From assembly GCA_963920575.1 (NCBI GenBank), contig OY986972.1, positions 3,923,115-3,987,114 of the forward strand: DNA of 64,000 nucleotides. The letters are read 5' to 3'. The notes beneath the pieces are model-generated. The model was not told the DNA's origin. It worked only from the letters and a program-made list of their open reading frames with translations, and did not search any database. Shown here piece by piece: positions 56,901 through 64,000 of the stretch. A program made the translations under genes and the position numbers. Each line of letters starts with the position of its first letter. The first letter of the stretch is position 1. Origin of the DNA: Narthecium ossifragum (taxonomy: Eukaryota; Streptophyta; Magnoliopsida; Dioscoreales; Nartheciaceae).

Positions 56901-58052
56901 AATAGATAATAGATTTTTGGTAAGACCAGGAACAACCAAAACATGAGGCATAGATAAAGAAGAAACGGGATTGAGAGAGCCAGTAGCAGAGATGGATAAG
57001 AAATCACCATTACCAACAACCACACGATCAGTACCGTTGTAAGGTTGGGTATCTTCAAGCAACGCAGAGTCTCCAGTCATGTGAGAAGTAGCTCCAGAAT
57101 CGGTATACCACTCAACATCAGATTGCTCCTGTAAGGAAACGTGAGCAAAGTTCTCTGCAATATTAGCAGACTGCTTCTTTCTCTGCTTCAAGAACCGCCA
57201 ACAGCGCTTAGCAACATGGCCAGGCTTATCACAGAACTGACAAACGACCCCATCCAAGGAGGAAGGAGGAGCAGGAGCAGCAGGGGGAGCACGACGAGGC
57301 GAAGGAGAAGAGCCACGAGAAGCACCGCCACGTGAAGAGCGACCACCACCACCACTACGAGTCAGCGAAGATCCTCCACGAGAGGCAGTGAAAGCCGAAG
57401 TCGAAGACGACGAGCTGGAGTGCAAGGACCGAACAAAGAGCTCATGACTTTGAGCTTGCGGTACCAAATCACGAAAGATGGGAAGCGGTGACTGGCACAT
57501 CATCATGGTGGAAAAAGAAGCAAACTCGACGCCAAGGCCACGAAGAAACCAATGAGTTTTGTCCCTGTCATCGGCCGGAGCTCCAATCGCACTCAGTTGA
57601 TCACAAACCCCTTTAAACTCACGAGCATAAACAGCAACACTACGAGATCCACGCTGCATCATCTGAAGCGCATCACGCAACTGAAGCTCACGGGGTTTGG
57701 ATGTGTTGGCGAAGGCGGCCTCCAAAGCAAGCCAGGCATCTCGAGAAGTCTTCAAACCCAAGACTTCACTCATGGCATCAGCAGATAAGGAGGAGTGAAT
57801 CAAACTAAGAAGAACACGATCAGTGGTAAACCAGGACAGAAAGTCTGGATTGGGAACGTCCCCCTCACCACGTTGGATGGTCGCAGCCGGAGCGGAGGTA
57901 GATCCGTCGACAAACCGGAGCAACCCTTGACCCGAAAGAAGAGTCTCCATCTGCTCTCGCCAAAAGAGGTAGTTGACAGAATCAAGCTTGAAGTTGAGCA
58001 TATGGACCAACGTGCTAAGAGGAATAGCAGCGGAAGAAGATGAATCGGCCAT
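53931..58052 (-). CDS. Copia gag-pol polyprotein, two in-frame TAG stops
   Basis: Single frame of about 1,370 codons from MADSSSSAAIP (58052) to GGVSED-stop (53931). Gag (LDSVNYLFWREQMETLLSGQ) carries a CCHC knuckle CQFCDKPGHVAKRC. Protease active site: WYTDSGATSHMTGD. Integrase: zinc-binding HARLGHPS..CVGCRLGK, then the DDE core with DLWGPSP, FQCDGGGEF and YTPNQNGVSERKHR. Reverse transcriptase: WVFKTKLRADGSVERYKARL, LDVKNAFLHG and LLYVDDMV. RNase H: YTDADWGGCPDTRRSTSGYA, SSTEAEYRSM, NKSALFMA. Stops at 55824-55826 (between INT and RT) and 54849-54851 (after YVDDM) interrupt it; both fit CAG-to-TAG changes. I start at 58052 because upstream there is only a GTG. Confidence 0.93.
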
Positions 58053-58098
58053 GACGGATCGTAGCCGGGCGGCGAGTCCCACGAAACGTCTGATACCA

Positions 58099-58310
58099 AG
58101 ATAAGGTTAACAACCCTAGAGAGATTTGGAAGAAACCTCAATGAATCGTATTGAGGATATTCTCATTGATATATGAAAAACAGAGTACAAGGTATATAGT
58201 AAACAGAGTACATATAGTATCTGCTATAAGCTAGCTGTACATATCAGTAACTAACCATATCAAGCCTATCTATGTATAACAATAAGATCTAGATCTAATC
58301 TTCACTAACA
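58099..58310 (-). repeat. Copia 5' LTR
   Basis: 212 bases, identical to the 3' LTR except for one A/G position (GATTTGGAAG versus GATTTGAAAG on the plus strand). The PBS (TGATACCA on the plus strand, 58091-58098) abuts it. Confidence 0.95.
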
Positions 58311-58315
58311 AGGAT
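58311..58315. repeat. Copia target site duplication AGGAT (right)
   Basis: Perfect partner of 53730-53734. Confidence 0.85.
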
Positions 58316-59870
58316 GACAATATAGGATGATGGTATATCTTGATATATCGTCATGTTATAAGAGGTAGTTTCTTCGATGGTATGTTGATGTGAACTAACA
58401 AAAGCTCTGCCACAAATCCGTAAATCTTTCATCACATAGTAGAATTCCGATGCAAAATGACCGGTGAGCTCCTCTTTAGTACGACCGGAGAGCACTTGTC
58501 ACGCCCCGATCCAGAAAACCCATTCGGATCTAGACATGAGCCAGCCTAACATGACTCAAATCTCTATGACATAAGATTTAATCGATACAATGATGGAATT
58601 GCAGTTATGAATTTAAGCAAACTAACATAAGGGTAAAAAGGTGATTAAATGCACATTCCTCAATAATTACATTAATGAATGATAAAATGTATCTCAAATA
58701 CAACAAATGGAACTTTATAAAATTTCATTGAATAGAACAATTGATACATCATGATTTAGAACTATAATTAAAGCTGTGGAAGAAACCCATCGAAGCTCCA
58801 AAATCCTCGATCTCCCCGAGAATGCCGCACCACCGCCAAGAAGGCCACTTGAAGAAGGAACTGCATCGATACCTGCATCACCGATGCAACCTAGATAGGG
58901 TGAGCAATAATATCCAGTAAGTTTTTATTCTATGTCACAGACAAAGAAAAGGCAACAACAAAGGTATCGGAGGCCCGTCGCGGTCCTAGAGAGTCTCTTT
59001 ACGCTCACCGCTTACTTCAGAACACGGACCCAGTGTGCTGGTATCTCACTCATATAACCGCCGCTCCTCCTTAGGGTGACAACTCTAGCTGCGAAATAAG
59101 GTGGCGAACCCGATGACCACGGACCCAAGGCAAGTACATTGCCGCTAACTCCCACGCCACATGCGCGAAGCCCGGGACACTAACAACGCAATCTCTACAC
59201 CTCCAAATATAACAAGATCCAAAAGTCGACTATACAACAACTTCAAATGATAGCAAATATGATAATCTGAATATAATCACGTCCTAAGCCTCAACTAAGC
59301 AAAGATCAATTCTAGGGCTAGATCTGGGCTACCAATATGAGCCGATTAGAATAAAATTACAAGTTAATAGTACAAATTAATATGGAAAATAGATTTTAAA
59401 CAATATGGTTGAATTAATCCTAAAAACACAGAAAGTCCTATACACATTTGAGTTCTAATCACATAAATATCAAAATCAAAGGAAAGTGGAGCCATAAGAT
59501 CATCGATATAAAACCTAAATTTGAAAAACTCAAAGGAAAGTTGAGCCGTTAGATAAAATTTCAAAGGAAAAACTCACTTGGATAGTATGATGAAGATCCA
59601 ATGAGATTTCCCCGAAGTTTGGAGGAGTTTCGTCGGCTGAATCACCGGAAAATCATCGCCGATGGGTGAGGAAATGGAGAAGGGTGGTGGTCTGATTGGG
59701 TGGGGAAGGGAGGTAGGGCTGGTTGGGAAGGAGGAAGGTGATTCGTGTGTTGGGGTTATTTAATTAAAGTCGTGGGATGAAGTTACGGCTTGTTTAATAG
59801 AGCCGTAACTTTATGATACATCTTATTAGGTGTTTCAGTAAATTCCAGACTTTGCGTGGTTTGGTGTTCA
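58316..59870. other. Right interior of the MULE-like element, with an LTR-like repeat
   Basis: TGTCACGCCCCGATCCAGAA at 58497 matches 8660 and may start an LTR or solo LTR; its end was not found. 58900-59170 holds words such as GGTGAGCAATAATATCCAG. Short frames are not convincing genes. Confidence 0.4.
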
Positions 59871-60059
59871 CAAGTAAATCACGATATTAAAAAACCCAAC
59901 TGCGACGCTGATGTGGTTAGGGAAGGCATATCCTTGTAAATACTTTTCCTGGATGTATATTTTAATATATTTTATTTAAATGATATTATTTTAAAAAAAT
60001 TTCAACATAATAAAGCAAAGGACCCCGATTGGGGTACATGGTAAGGGGACATGTAGATC

Positions 60060-60270
60060 GTACATGCCCTCGATCGGTAGACATCTACCGATCGCGTCAC
60101 CTAATCCATCGGTAGTGTTCTATCGATGGATTAGATCAACCAATCGGTAGACATCTACCGATTGGATATGTCAATCATCTGATCGGTAGATGTCTACCGA
60201 TGGAGGATGCTAATCTACCGTCGATGGATTAGCATCCTCCATCGGTAGACATCTACCGATCGAGGTGCAT
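60060..60270. repeat. Palindromic cluster, CGGTAG/CTACCG family (copy B)
   Basis: Repeated ATCGGTAGACATCTACCGAT palindromes (three near-perfect), CCATCGGTAG and CTATCGATGGATTAG. Outside are GGTACATGGTAAGG on the left and GGGTACATGGCCAT on the right. It lies about 330 bases before the HyPRP start. Confidence 0.85.
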
Positions 60271-60283
60271 GTGCAGGGTACAT

Positions 60284-60320
60284 GGCCATATATATACTAG
60301 GTGAAGTAGCTATATATATA
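60284..60320 (+). promoter_or_regulatory. TATA-like elements upstream of the HyPRP gene
   Basis: CCATATATATACTAGG and AGCTATATATATACACC. If the second is used, the leader would be about 250 bases. Not certain. Confidence 0.4.
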
Positions 60321-60602
60321 CACCAAGACTGACTCTTGAAATATAATTTGTGGCTTCCTCTTCGCCCCACATCAGCTGATGTTTGAATTATATTGATACG
60401 TTAGATCAGTTGCCCATGTCACACGTGTTTAGATCAATTATTGCTAAAAAAACAAGGAAAAAAAAAAGGCTCACTATGCTCACACACAACAACTTGCCCA
60501 TAACATACCCCTTGCATGAGCCCTCCGATCGCTTGTGGTTTCCCTCCACCACTAAACTCTAGTTTCTCTCTCATCCTCCATCCTTTGTGTTGTGGAGAAG
60601 CC

Positions 60603-61205
60603 ATGGGAAAGGTTGTCATGGCCATCCTTTCCCTTGTCATGCTCTCCCTCTTACTCCTAACTTATACAACTCTTAGACAGCTTCCTCTTAGACAACTTTT
60701 ACACCCTTATGCTACTGCACTCTATCCTCTTCCCCGTGTCGACCCGCCGCCGTCTTCTCCAACCGTCATGGCGCCGCCACCGCCCCGGTTCCCGCTGATG
60801 CTTCCACCACCACCACCACCAAGTCGCGTAGGTTCGTGCAAGCCTCCGCCGCGGGCCATGCAGCCGCCACCATCACCGCCACGTAATCCTCCGCCGCCAG
60901 TTATGCACCCACCGCACTCACCGCCACCTTCGTCGCGGAACAAGACGTGCCCGGTGAGCTCGATGAAGATGGAGGCATGCGTTGACGTGCTTATGGGGCT
61001 CGTGCACATCGGCATTGGGCCGAAGGTGAAGGCGGTGTGCTGTCCGCTCCTCTGGGGACTGGTCAGCGTGGACGGGGCGATGTGCTTGTGCATGACCATG
61101 AGAGGCATGCTGCTGGACCTCAACATCTTCGTGCCATTAGCGATTGAGCTGCTCTTGTACTGTGGCAAAACCCCTCCTCCAGGATACTTTTGCCCCCCTC
61201 CCTGA
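60603..61205 (+). CDS. Hybrid proline-rich protein (HyPRP) with an eight-cysteine domain
   Basis: Secreted cell-wall or plasma-membrane-associated protein of the HyPRP/14-kDa proline-rich family; no intron; 200 residues. I start at ATG 60603 (MGKVVMAILSLVMLSLLLL), which gives a clean signal peptide, rather than ATG 60516, which would bury it. A proline-rich region (about 47-110: PPPSSPTVMAPPPPRFP, PPPPPPS, QPPPSPPRNPPPP) carries one extra Cys (79). The C-terminal eight-cysteine motif follows: C116, C126, C146-C147, C161-x-C163, C187, C197, with SSMKMEACVDVLMG and DGAMCLCMTMRGMLLDLN. This CC and CxC spacing is diagnostic of the LTP-like fold. Family members are linked to cell expansion, cold or defence; this gene's own role is unknown. 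It is flanked on both sides by palindromic clusters. Confidence 0.92.
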   Translation: MGKVVMAILSLVMLSLLLLTYTTLRQLPLRQLLHPYATALYPLPRVDPPPSSPTVMAPPPPRFPLMLPPPPPPSRVGSCKPPPRAMQPPPSPPRNPPPPVMHPPHSPPPSSRNKTCPVSSMKMEACVDVLMGLVHIGIGPKVKAVCCPLLWGLVSVDGAMCLCMTMRGMLLDLNIFVPLAIELLLYCGKTPPPGYFCPPP

Positions 61206-61334
61206 GCTAAGAAGGGTGCTACTACTGCTGTGTTCCTTTGTTTCCTAAGCCAGCTACCTATACGGCTATACATCTCAGTTTTTAGTTTCTTTTTTAGCGA
61301 TGATTTGTGTACATGCTGATGTGGCATGTGCATC

Positions 61335-61565
61335 ACACATGCTCGAATCGGTAGTGAACTACCGATTCTTTCATGTAGTCCATCGGTAGTGGAATACCGA
61401 TGGAGGACTAGATCAATGAATCGGTATCTCACTATCGATTGAATTATTCATTTAGTCTATCGACAGTGAGATACTGATAGACTCTATCAACCAATCGGTA
61501 TCTCACTACTGGTACAATTCAATCGGTAGTGGACTACCGATTGAATGTCATGTGCATCACACATG
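61335..61565. repeat. Palindromic cluster, CGGTAG/CTACCG family (copy C)
   Basis: AATCGGTAGTGAACTACCGA, then CCATCGGTAGTGGAATACCG, then AATCGGTATCTCACTATCGA, and more. It is bounded by CATGTGCATCACACATG on both sides (61325 and 61550), about 130 bases after the HyPRP stop. Confidence 0.85.
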
Positions 61566-62055
61566 TCACATGTCCATGTAGATAAAACTTTATTCTTTTT
61601 TTTTTTGTTCATAGCAAATCAATACGCCTAGACTAGGTTCGATCCAAAAGAATTACTGTGCTGATGACACATGCCGCACGCTGGCTAGGGCTGTAGTCGG
61701 CACGGTACATCCAATTCAACATTCGGTAGTCAGCGGTGCGAAACTTTCTAATACGTACATTGACACAGGTCCATGCTGATACATGTATCATACCTGCATG
61801 CTGGCACGCAATCACTGCATCTGCTGTTTTGGCACAACTATACTCAAAGAGGTAGCAAGACATATCACAGCAGAAACCTAGAGTACAAAATGGCCACATT
61901 AGAAATACTGAGGCTGCTACCAGCTGAATTTTGTACAACAACTCCAACTGGAAGATTACTGCTGCCAAGACAAGGCTTTTACTTGCAATCTTGAACCAGC
62001 ATACGGAACACATAACAAAGACTGATATGATATTTAAAAGTAAGCCAAATTATAC
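61566..62055. other. Intergenic, with dispersed GGCAC repeat (copy 3, weak)
   Basis: TAGTCGGCACGGTACATCC, CATGCTGGCACGCAATCACT and GTTTTGGCAC near 61690-61840 recall 2815-3015. No gene seen. Confidence 0.35.
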
Positions 62056-62377
62056 TTTGATACCATGTAGTTTCATGTATTGGCATTTTAGTACCCTCAT
62101 CTTCCAAAATCACATAAAACTACCCTATGGTTTCAAAACCTAGCAATTTGGTCCGAGCCGTCAAACGCCGTTAGGCTGAGTCACGGCAAACCGGTCACTG
62201 TGCTTATTTTGACTGGTTTTCCCCAATTTGACTGATTTTAGTTGACGTAGAAAGAGAGAGAGAGATATATGGGAGAGAGAGAGATATGGGAGGGAGAGAG
62301 AGAGCACCCGCCGATGAGCCGTTCTTCCCGAGGCCGACACCGTCGCCGTCGCCAGAGGCGAGCCCCGGCGGAGGGGG

Positions 62378-62599
62378 AACCTCGTCGTCCGGATTGATGT
62401 TGACCTCCGGCAGCTCGGTCTCGACCACTGACGCCAGCTCGGAGAAATGCAGGCACCCGTCGGGGACACGGCGGCTTGCTTGTGAACCTCGGCTGTGGTG
62501 TAGAAGGGGTTGGCGGTGGTAGGACGCATCGAGGAAGGTGAAGACGAACTCAGTGGAGTTGGGTAGGAGGAGCATGATGACGTGTCCCTTCTGAACGCC
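62378..62599 (-). pseudogene. 4-coumarate:CoA ligase fragment captured in the Pack-MULE
   Basis: Minus-strand pieces read GVQKGHVIMLLLPNSTEFVF, then TFLDASY. After a frameshift comes TTANPFYTTAEVHKQAA, and after another CLHFSELAS..TELPEVNINPDDEV. This is the N-terminal adenylate-forming region of 4CL (phenylpropanoid pathway). About 40 residues are missing between the second and third pieces and the AMP-binding motif is absent, so it cannot be functional. Confidence 0.8.
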
Positions 62600-63084
62600 G
62601 ATCCGGTGGCGTCCCGATGGTGTGTGTCGTTGCGAGGTCATGCGGGGTCTTTCGCAAGGGCGACGCGTGCGGCCGAGACCGGCATCGTAGGGGGAGGCGG
62701 CCATGAGAAGCTCCATGACGGAACTTGGGCCTTCGGCGGTGTCCCGATGGCCCACTTTCTCGCTGACGTCCGTCTTCGCGAGCTAATATCCAAGCAGATG
62801 GCCACCATGATTCCGAAGGCAACGCCTTCTCTACCTTCCGCCTCACCGGCGATTGCGGCGGTGGAAACAGAGCTTATCTCCACCAAGAAGGGAGCGTCGG
62901 CAAGCTGGTCGAAGCAGTCGATGGGGAGCTCTGTTTTATAGAACAGAGATGCTCTGCTTTATCCATCATATGGCCGGCGTCCGCTCCAATGTGTGGTGGT
63001 AGCAGAGGCCGGGGGACGAGAAGAGAAGATGGAGGGCGCGTTGGTCGGAGCAGCCGGCTGGGAGCGGCACGAAGCGGATGGGCA

Positions 63085-63330
63085 CAAAGGCATCGTAGAT
63101 GTGGTTGGCGAGGCCGACTTGATGTCTTTGTGATATATCGCCAACTGAGCGGTGGCCGCTTCCGACGGTTGCTGAGAGACACCAACGGCGACGACGATGC
63201 AAAGATGTGGTCGGCGAGGTTGTCGATGGGCATGTAGTGGTAGATGGGGTATCTCTGAGGACCATCTTCGCCATTGTAAGCGTTGTCGGTGATGCAGCAG
63301 CCGCGGAGGGGAGGAGGTTCCGGTGGCCGA
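63085..63330 (-). pseudogene. Receptor-like kinase fragment (At1g11050-like), minus copy
   Basis: HRNLLP-like start, then PLRGCCITDNAYNGEDG and YHYMPIDNLADHIFA, RKRPPLSW, and after a frameshift IYHKDIKSA (the HRD-type catalytic loop start). This is kinase subdomains V-VI of an At1g11050-like kinase. The rest of the kinase is missing. Confidence 0.75.
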
Positions 63331-63334
63331 TGTT

Positions 63335-63620
63335 TCCCACACCACATGCTGCTTCTATCTCACCGTCCTCTACGCCGCCTGCGTCTCTAACATCATCATC
63401 GGGGAGACTAGGAGTTCCGCAATGAGGTCCTCCCTGACGGCAGCCGCATCGCCGTCAAGCGCGTCTTCGAGTCTGGCTTCGAGGGAGACCATGAGTTCCG
63501 CAATGAGGTCAAGATCATCAGGACCCTACGCCACCGGAACCTCCTCCCCTCCGTGGCTGCTGCATCAGCGACGACGCTTGCAACGACGAAGATGGTATGT
63601 TGCAGGCGGACTGTTGGACG
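63335..63620 (+). pseudogene. Receptor-like kinase fragments, plus copy (extracellular piece joined to kinase subdomains)
   Basis: CCFYLTVLYAACVSN matches the extracellular domain of At1g11050-like kinases. It is joined out of context to EFRNEVLPDGSRIAVKRVFE, then SGFEGDHEFRNEVKIIRTLR, HRNLLP, and after a frameshift RGCCISDDACNDEDG. The Lys of AVKR and the alpha-C EFRNE are present. The 18-base GAGTTCCGCAATGAGGTC occurs at the junction (63412) and again at its proper place (63494). With the minus copy it forms an inverted pair around about 63335. Confidence 0.78.
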
Positions 63621-63885
63621 GCGGACCTCCCTCAACCCCCGGCGGGTGCTCTATCTCTCCCTCCCATATCTCTCTCTCTCTCTCTTCCCACGTCAGCTAA
63701 GTACACCAAAATCAGTCAAAAATGGAGAAAAGCGGTCAAAATAAGCACAGTCATCGGTTTGCCGTGACGCAGCCTAACGGTGTTTGACGGCTCGGACTAA
63801 ATTGCCAGGTTTTGAAACCAAAGGGTAGTTTTATGTGATTTTGAAAGATGAGTGATAAGACGTGAAAAGTGCATAAATCATCCTT

Positions 63886-64000
63886 TTAACTTGGTCGTGT
63901 TAGTCTCCGAGCAAGGCCTTACTGATGGATTTTACCCTATTACAGGTACAAGTGCCCTCAACGAGGATTGGATCAAGTTCCGAGCTTAAACGATGTCATT
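63886..64000. other. Right edge, nothing recognised
   Basis: Short sequence after the Pack-MULE with no gene or repeat recognised. Confidence 0.5.

Larger units (their letters stand above)
53735..58310 (-). mobile_element. Ty1/copia LTR retrotransposon, full length, nearly intact
   Basis: 4576 bases with two 212-bp LTRs differing at one position, AGGAT target duplications, a primer-binding site TGGTATCAGA directly next to the 5' LTR (complementary to initiator tRNA-Met), a GAGGGGGGG polypurine tract next to the 3' LTR, and one gag-pol frame broken only by two TAG codons. LTRs run TG...CT rather than TG...CA. Small LTRs and domain order (INT before RT) fit the Ale/Retrofit group, which is my inference. 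The insertion is young. Confidence 0.95.
53273..60003. mobile_element. MULE-like element with ~100-bp TIRs and 9-bp target duplication, hosting a copia insertion
   Basis: Left TIR from 53273 (GGAAATTTTTTAAAATAAG, then TAAAATATACCTTTAAG, AAAAGTATTTATGGGG, ATATGCCTT). The right TIR, reverse-complemented from 60003, reads GAAATTTTTTTAAAATAAT, then TAAAATATACATCCAGG, AAAAGTATTTACAAGG, ATATGCCTT. Outside are AACATAAGA (53264-53272) and AACATAATA (60004-60012), a 9-base duplication with one change. Without the copia insert the element is about 2.15 kb. No transposase was seen, so it is non-autonomous. The right interior begins with the TGTCACGCCCCG repeat at 58497. Confidence 0.7.
62060..63885. mobile_element. 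Chimeric Pack-MULE with 4CL and receptor-kinase fragments
   Basis: TIRs of about 150-180 bases. The left contains CTTCCAAAATCACATAAAAC, ACCCTATGGTTTCAAAACCT and CCGAGCCGTCAAACGCCGTT. The right, reverse-complemented, reads CTTTCAAAATCACATAAAAC, ACCCTTTGGTTTCAAAACCT and CCGAGCCGTCAAACACCGTT. The inner ends share TGCTTATTTTGAC and GACTGATTTT. Cargo is GC-rich and made of pieces of at least two host genes (next entries). No transposase. Exact outer ends and target duplication were not resolved. Confidence 0.75.

Noticed and set aside
53931..58052. Programmed readthrough of the two TAG codons in copia
   Set aside because: The two stops fall in different places with no shared context and both fit CAG decay; readthrough normally occurs at one fixed site. 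Kept only as a test in the findings.
60060..60270. CRISPR-like array
   Set aside because: Repeats are palindromes with irregular spacing and variable sequence, and the genome is a plant's.
60722..61432. 236-codon Gly-rich frame antisense to the HyPRP gene
   Set aside because: A mirror of the proline codons of the real gene; no own motif.

Overview
The window is nuclear DNA from a flowering plant, most likely a monocot. Split genes with GT-AG introns are separated by layers of transposable elements. First exons are GC-rich and downstream exons AT-rich, as in monocots. A plant microRNA precursor (MIR396), plant-specific gene families and plant-type Pack-MULEs, Helitron-like ends, LINEs and LTR retrotransposons are all present. 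A run of 200 N marks an assembly gap. I cannot name the species; a non-grass monocot is a guess.

Layout. 1-4742 (minus): the first four coding exons of CNOT10, a CCR4-NOT subunit, continuing past the left edge. 5.4-9.4 kb: a nest of Helitron-like 3' ends with a Pack-MULE (7498-8627) carrying an almost whole DUF506 domain. 10.7-11.4 kb: a LINE 3' end between ~190-bp direct repeats. 12.74-12.88 kb: a MIR396 hairpin. 13.5-14.7 kb: another LINE remnant. 16.0-20.15 kb (minus): a complete six-exon SPCS3 (signal peptidase complex subunit 3) with a GC-AG intron. 20.95-22.25 kb: the 3' end of a Ty3/gypsy chromovirus. 22.3-29.2 kb: repeat-rich DNA (an inverted low-complexity tract, GC-rich duplicated blocks, a palindromic array, the gap and a 20-bp minisatellite). 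29.6-37.8 kb (plus): a complete ten-exon EREX gene (PX domain, RAB5 effector). 38.5-41.2 kb: a MULE-like element containing a 1-kb pyrimidine tract, inserted in a palindrome-rich repeat. 41.65-48.37 and 50.64-52.63 kb (plus): two tandem paralogues of a plant CUE-domain coiled-coil protein, with LINE debris between them. 53.27-60.00 kb: a MULE-like element with a near-intact Ty1/copia element nested in it. 60.6-61.2 kb (plus): a hybrid proline-rich protein between two palindrome clusters. 62.06-63.89 kb: a Pack-MULE mixing pieces of 4-coumarate:CoA ligase and a receptor-like kinase.

The host genes (mRNA deadenylation, ER signal-peptide cleavage, RAB5 endosomal traffic, ubiquitin binding, cell wall, miRNA control) are unrelated and share no pathway or operon-like organisation. 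The main biological interest lies in the transposon layers: gene capture, nested insertions, dispersed palindromic clusters, and a microRNA that a protein-only reading would miss. I saw no convincing wholly new system. All exon joins were worked out by eye from splice consensus, reading phase and family knowledge; no alignment was run.
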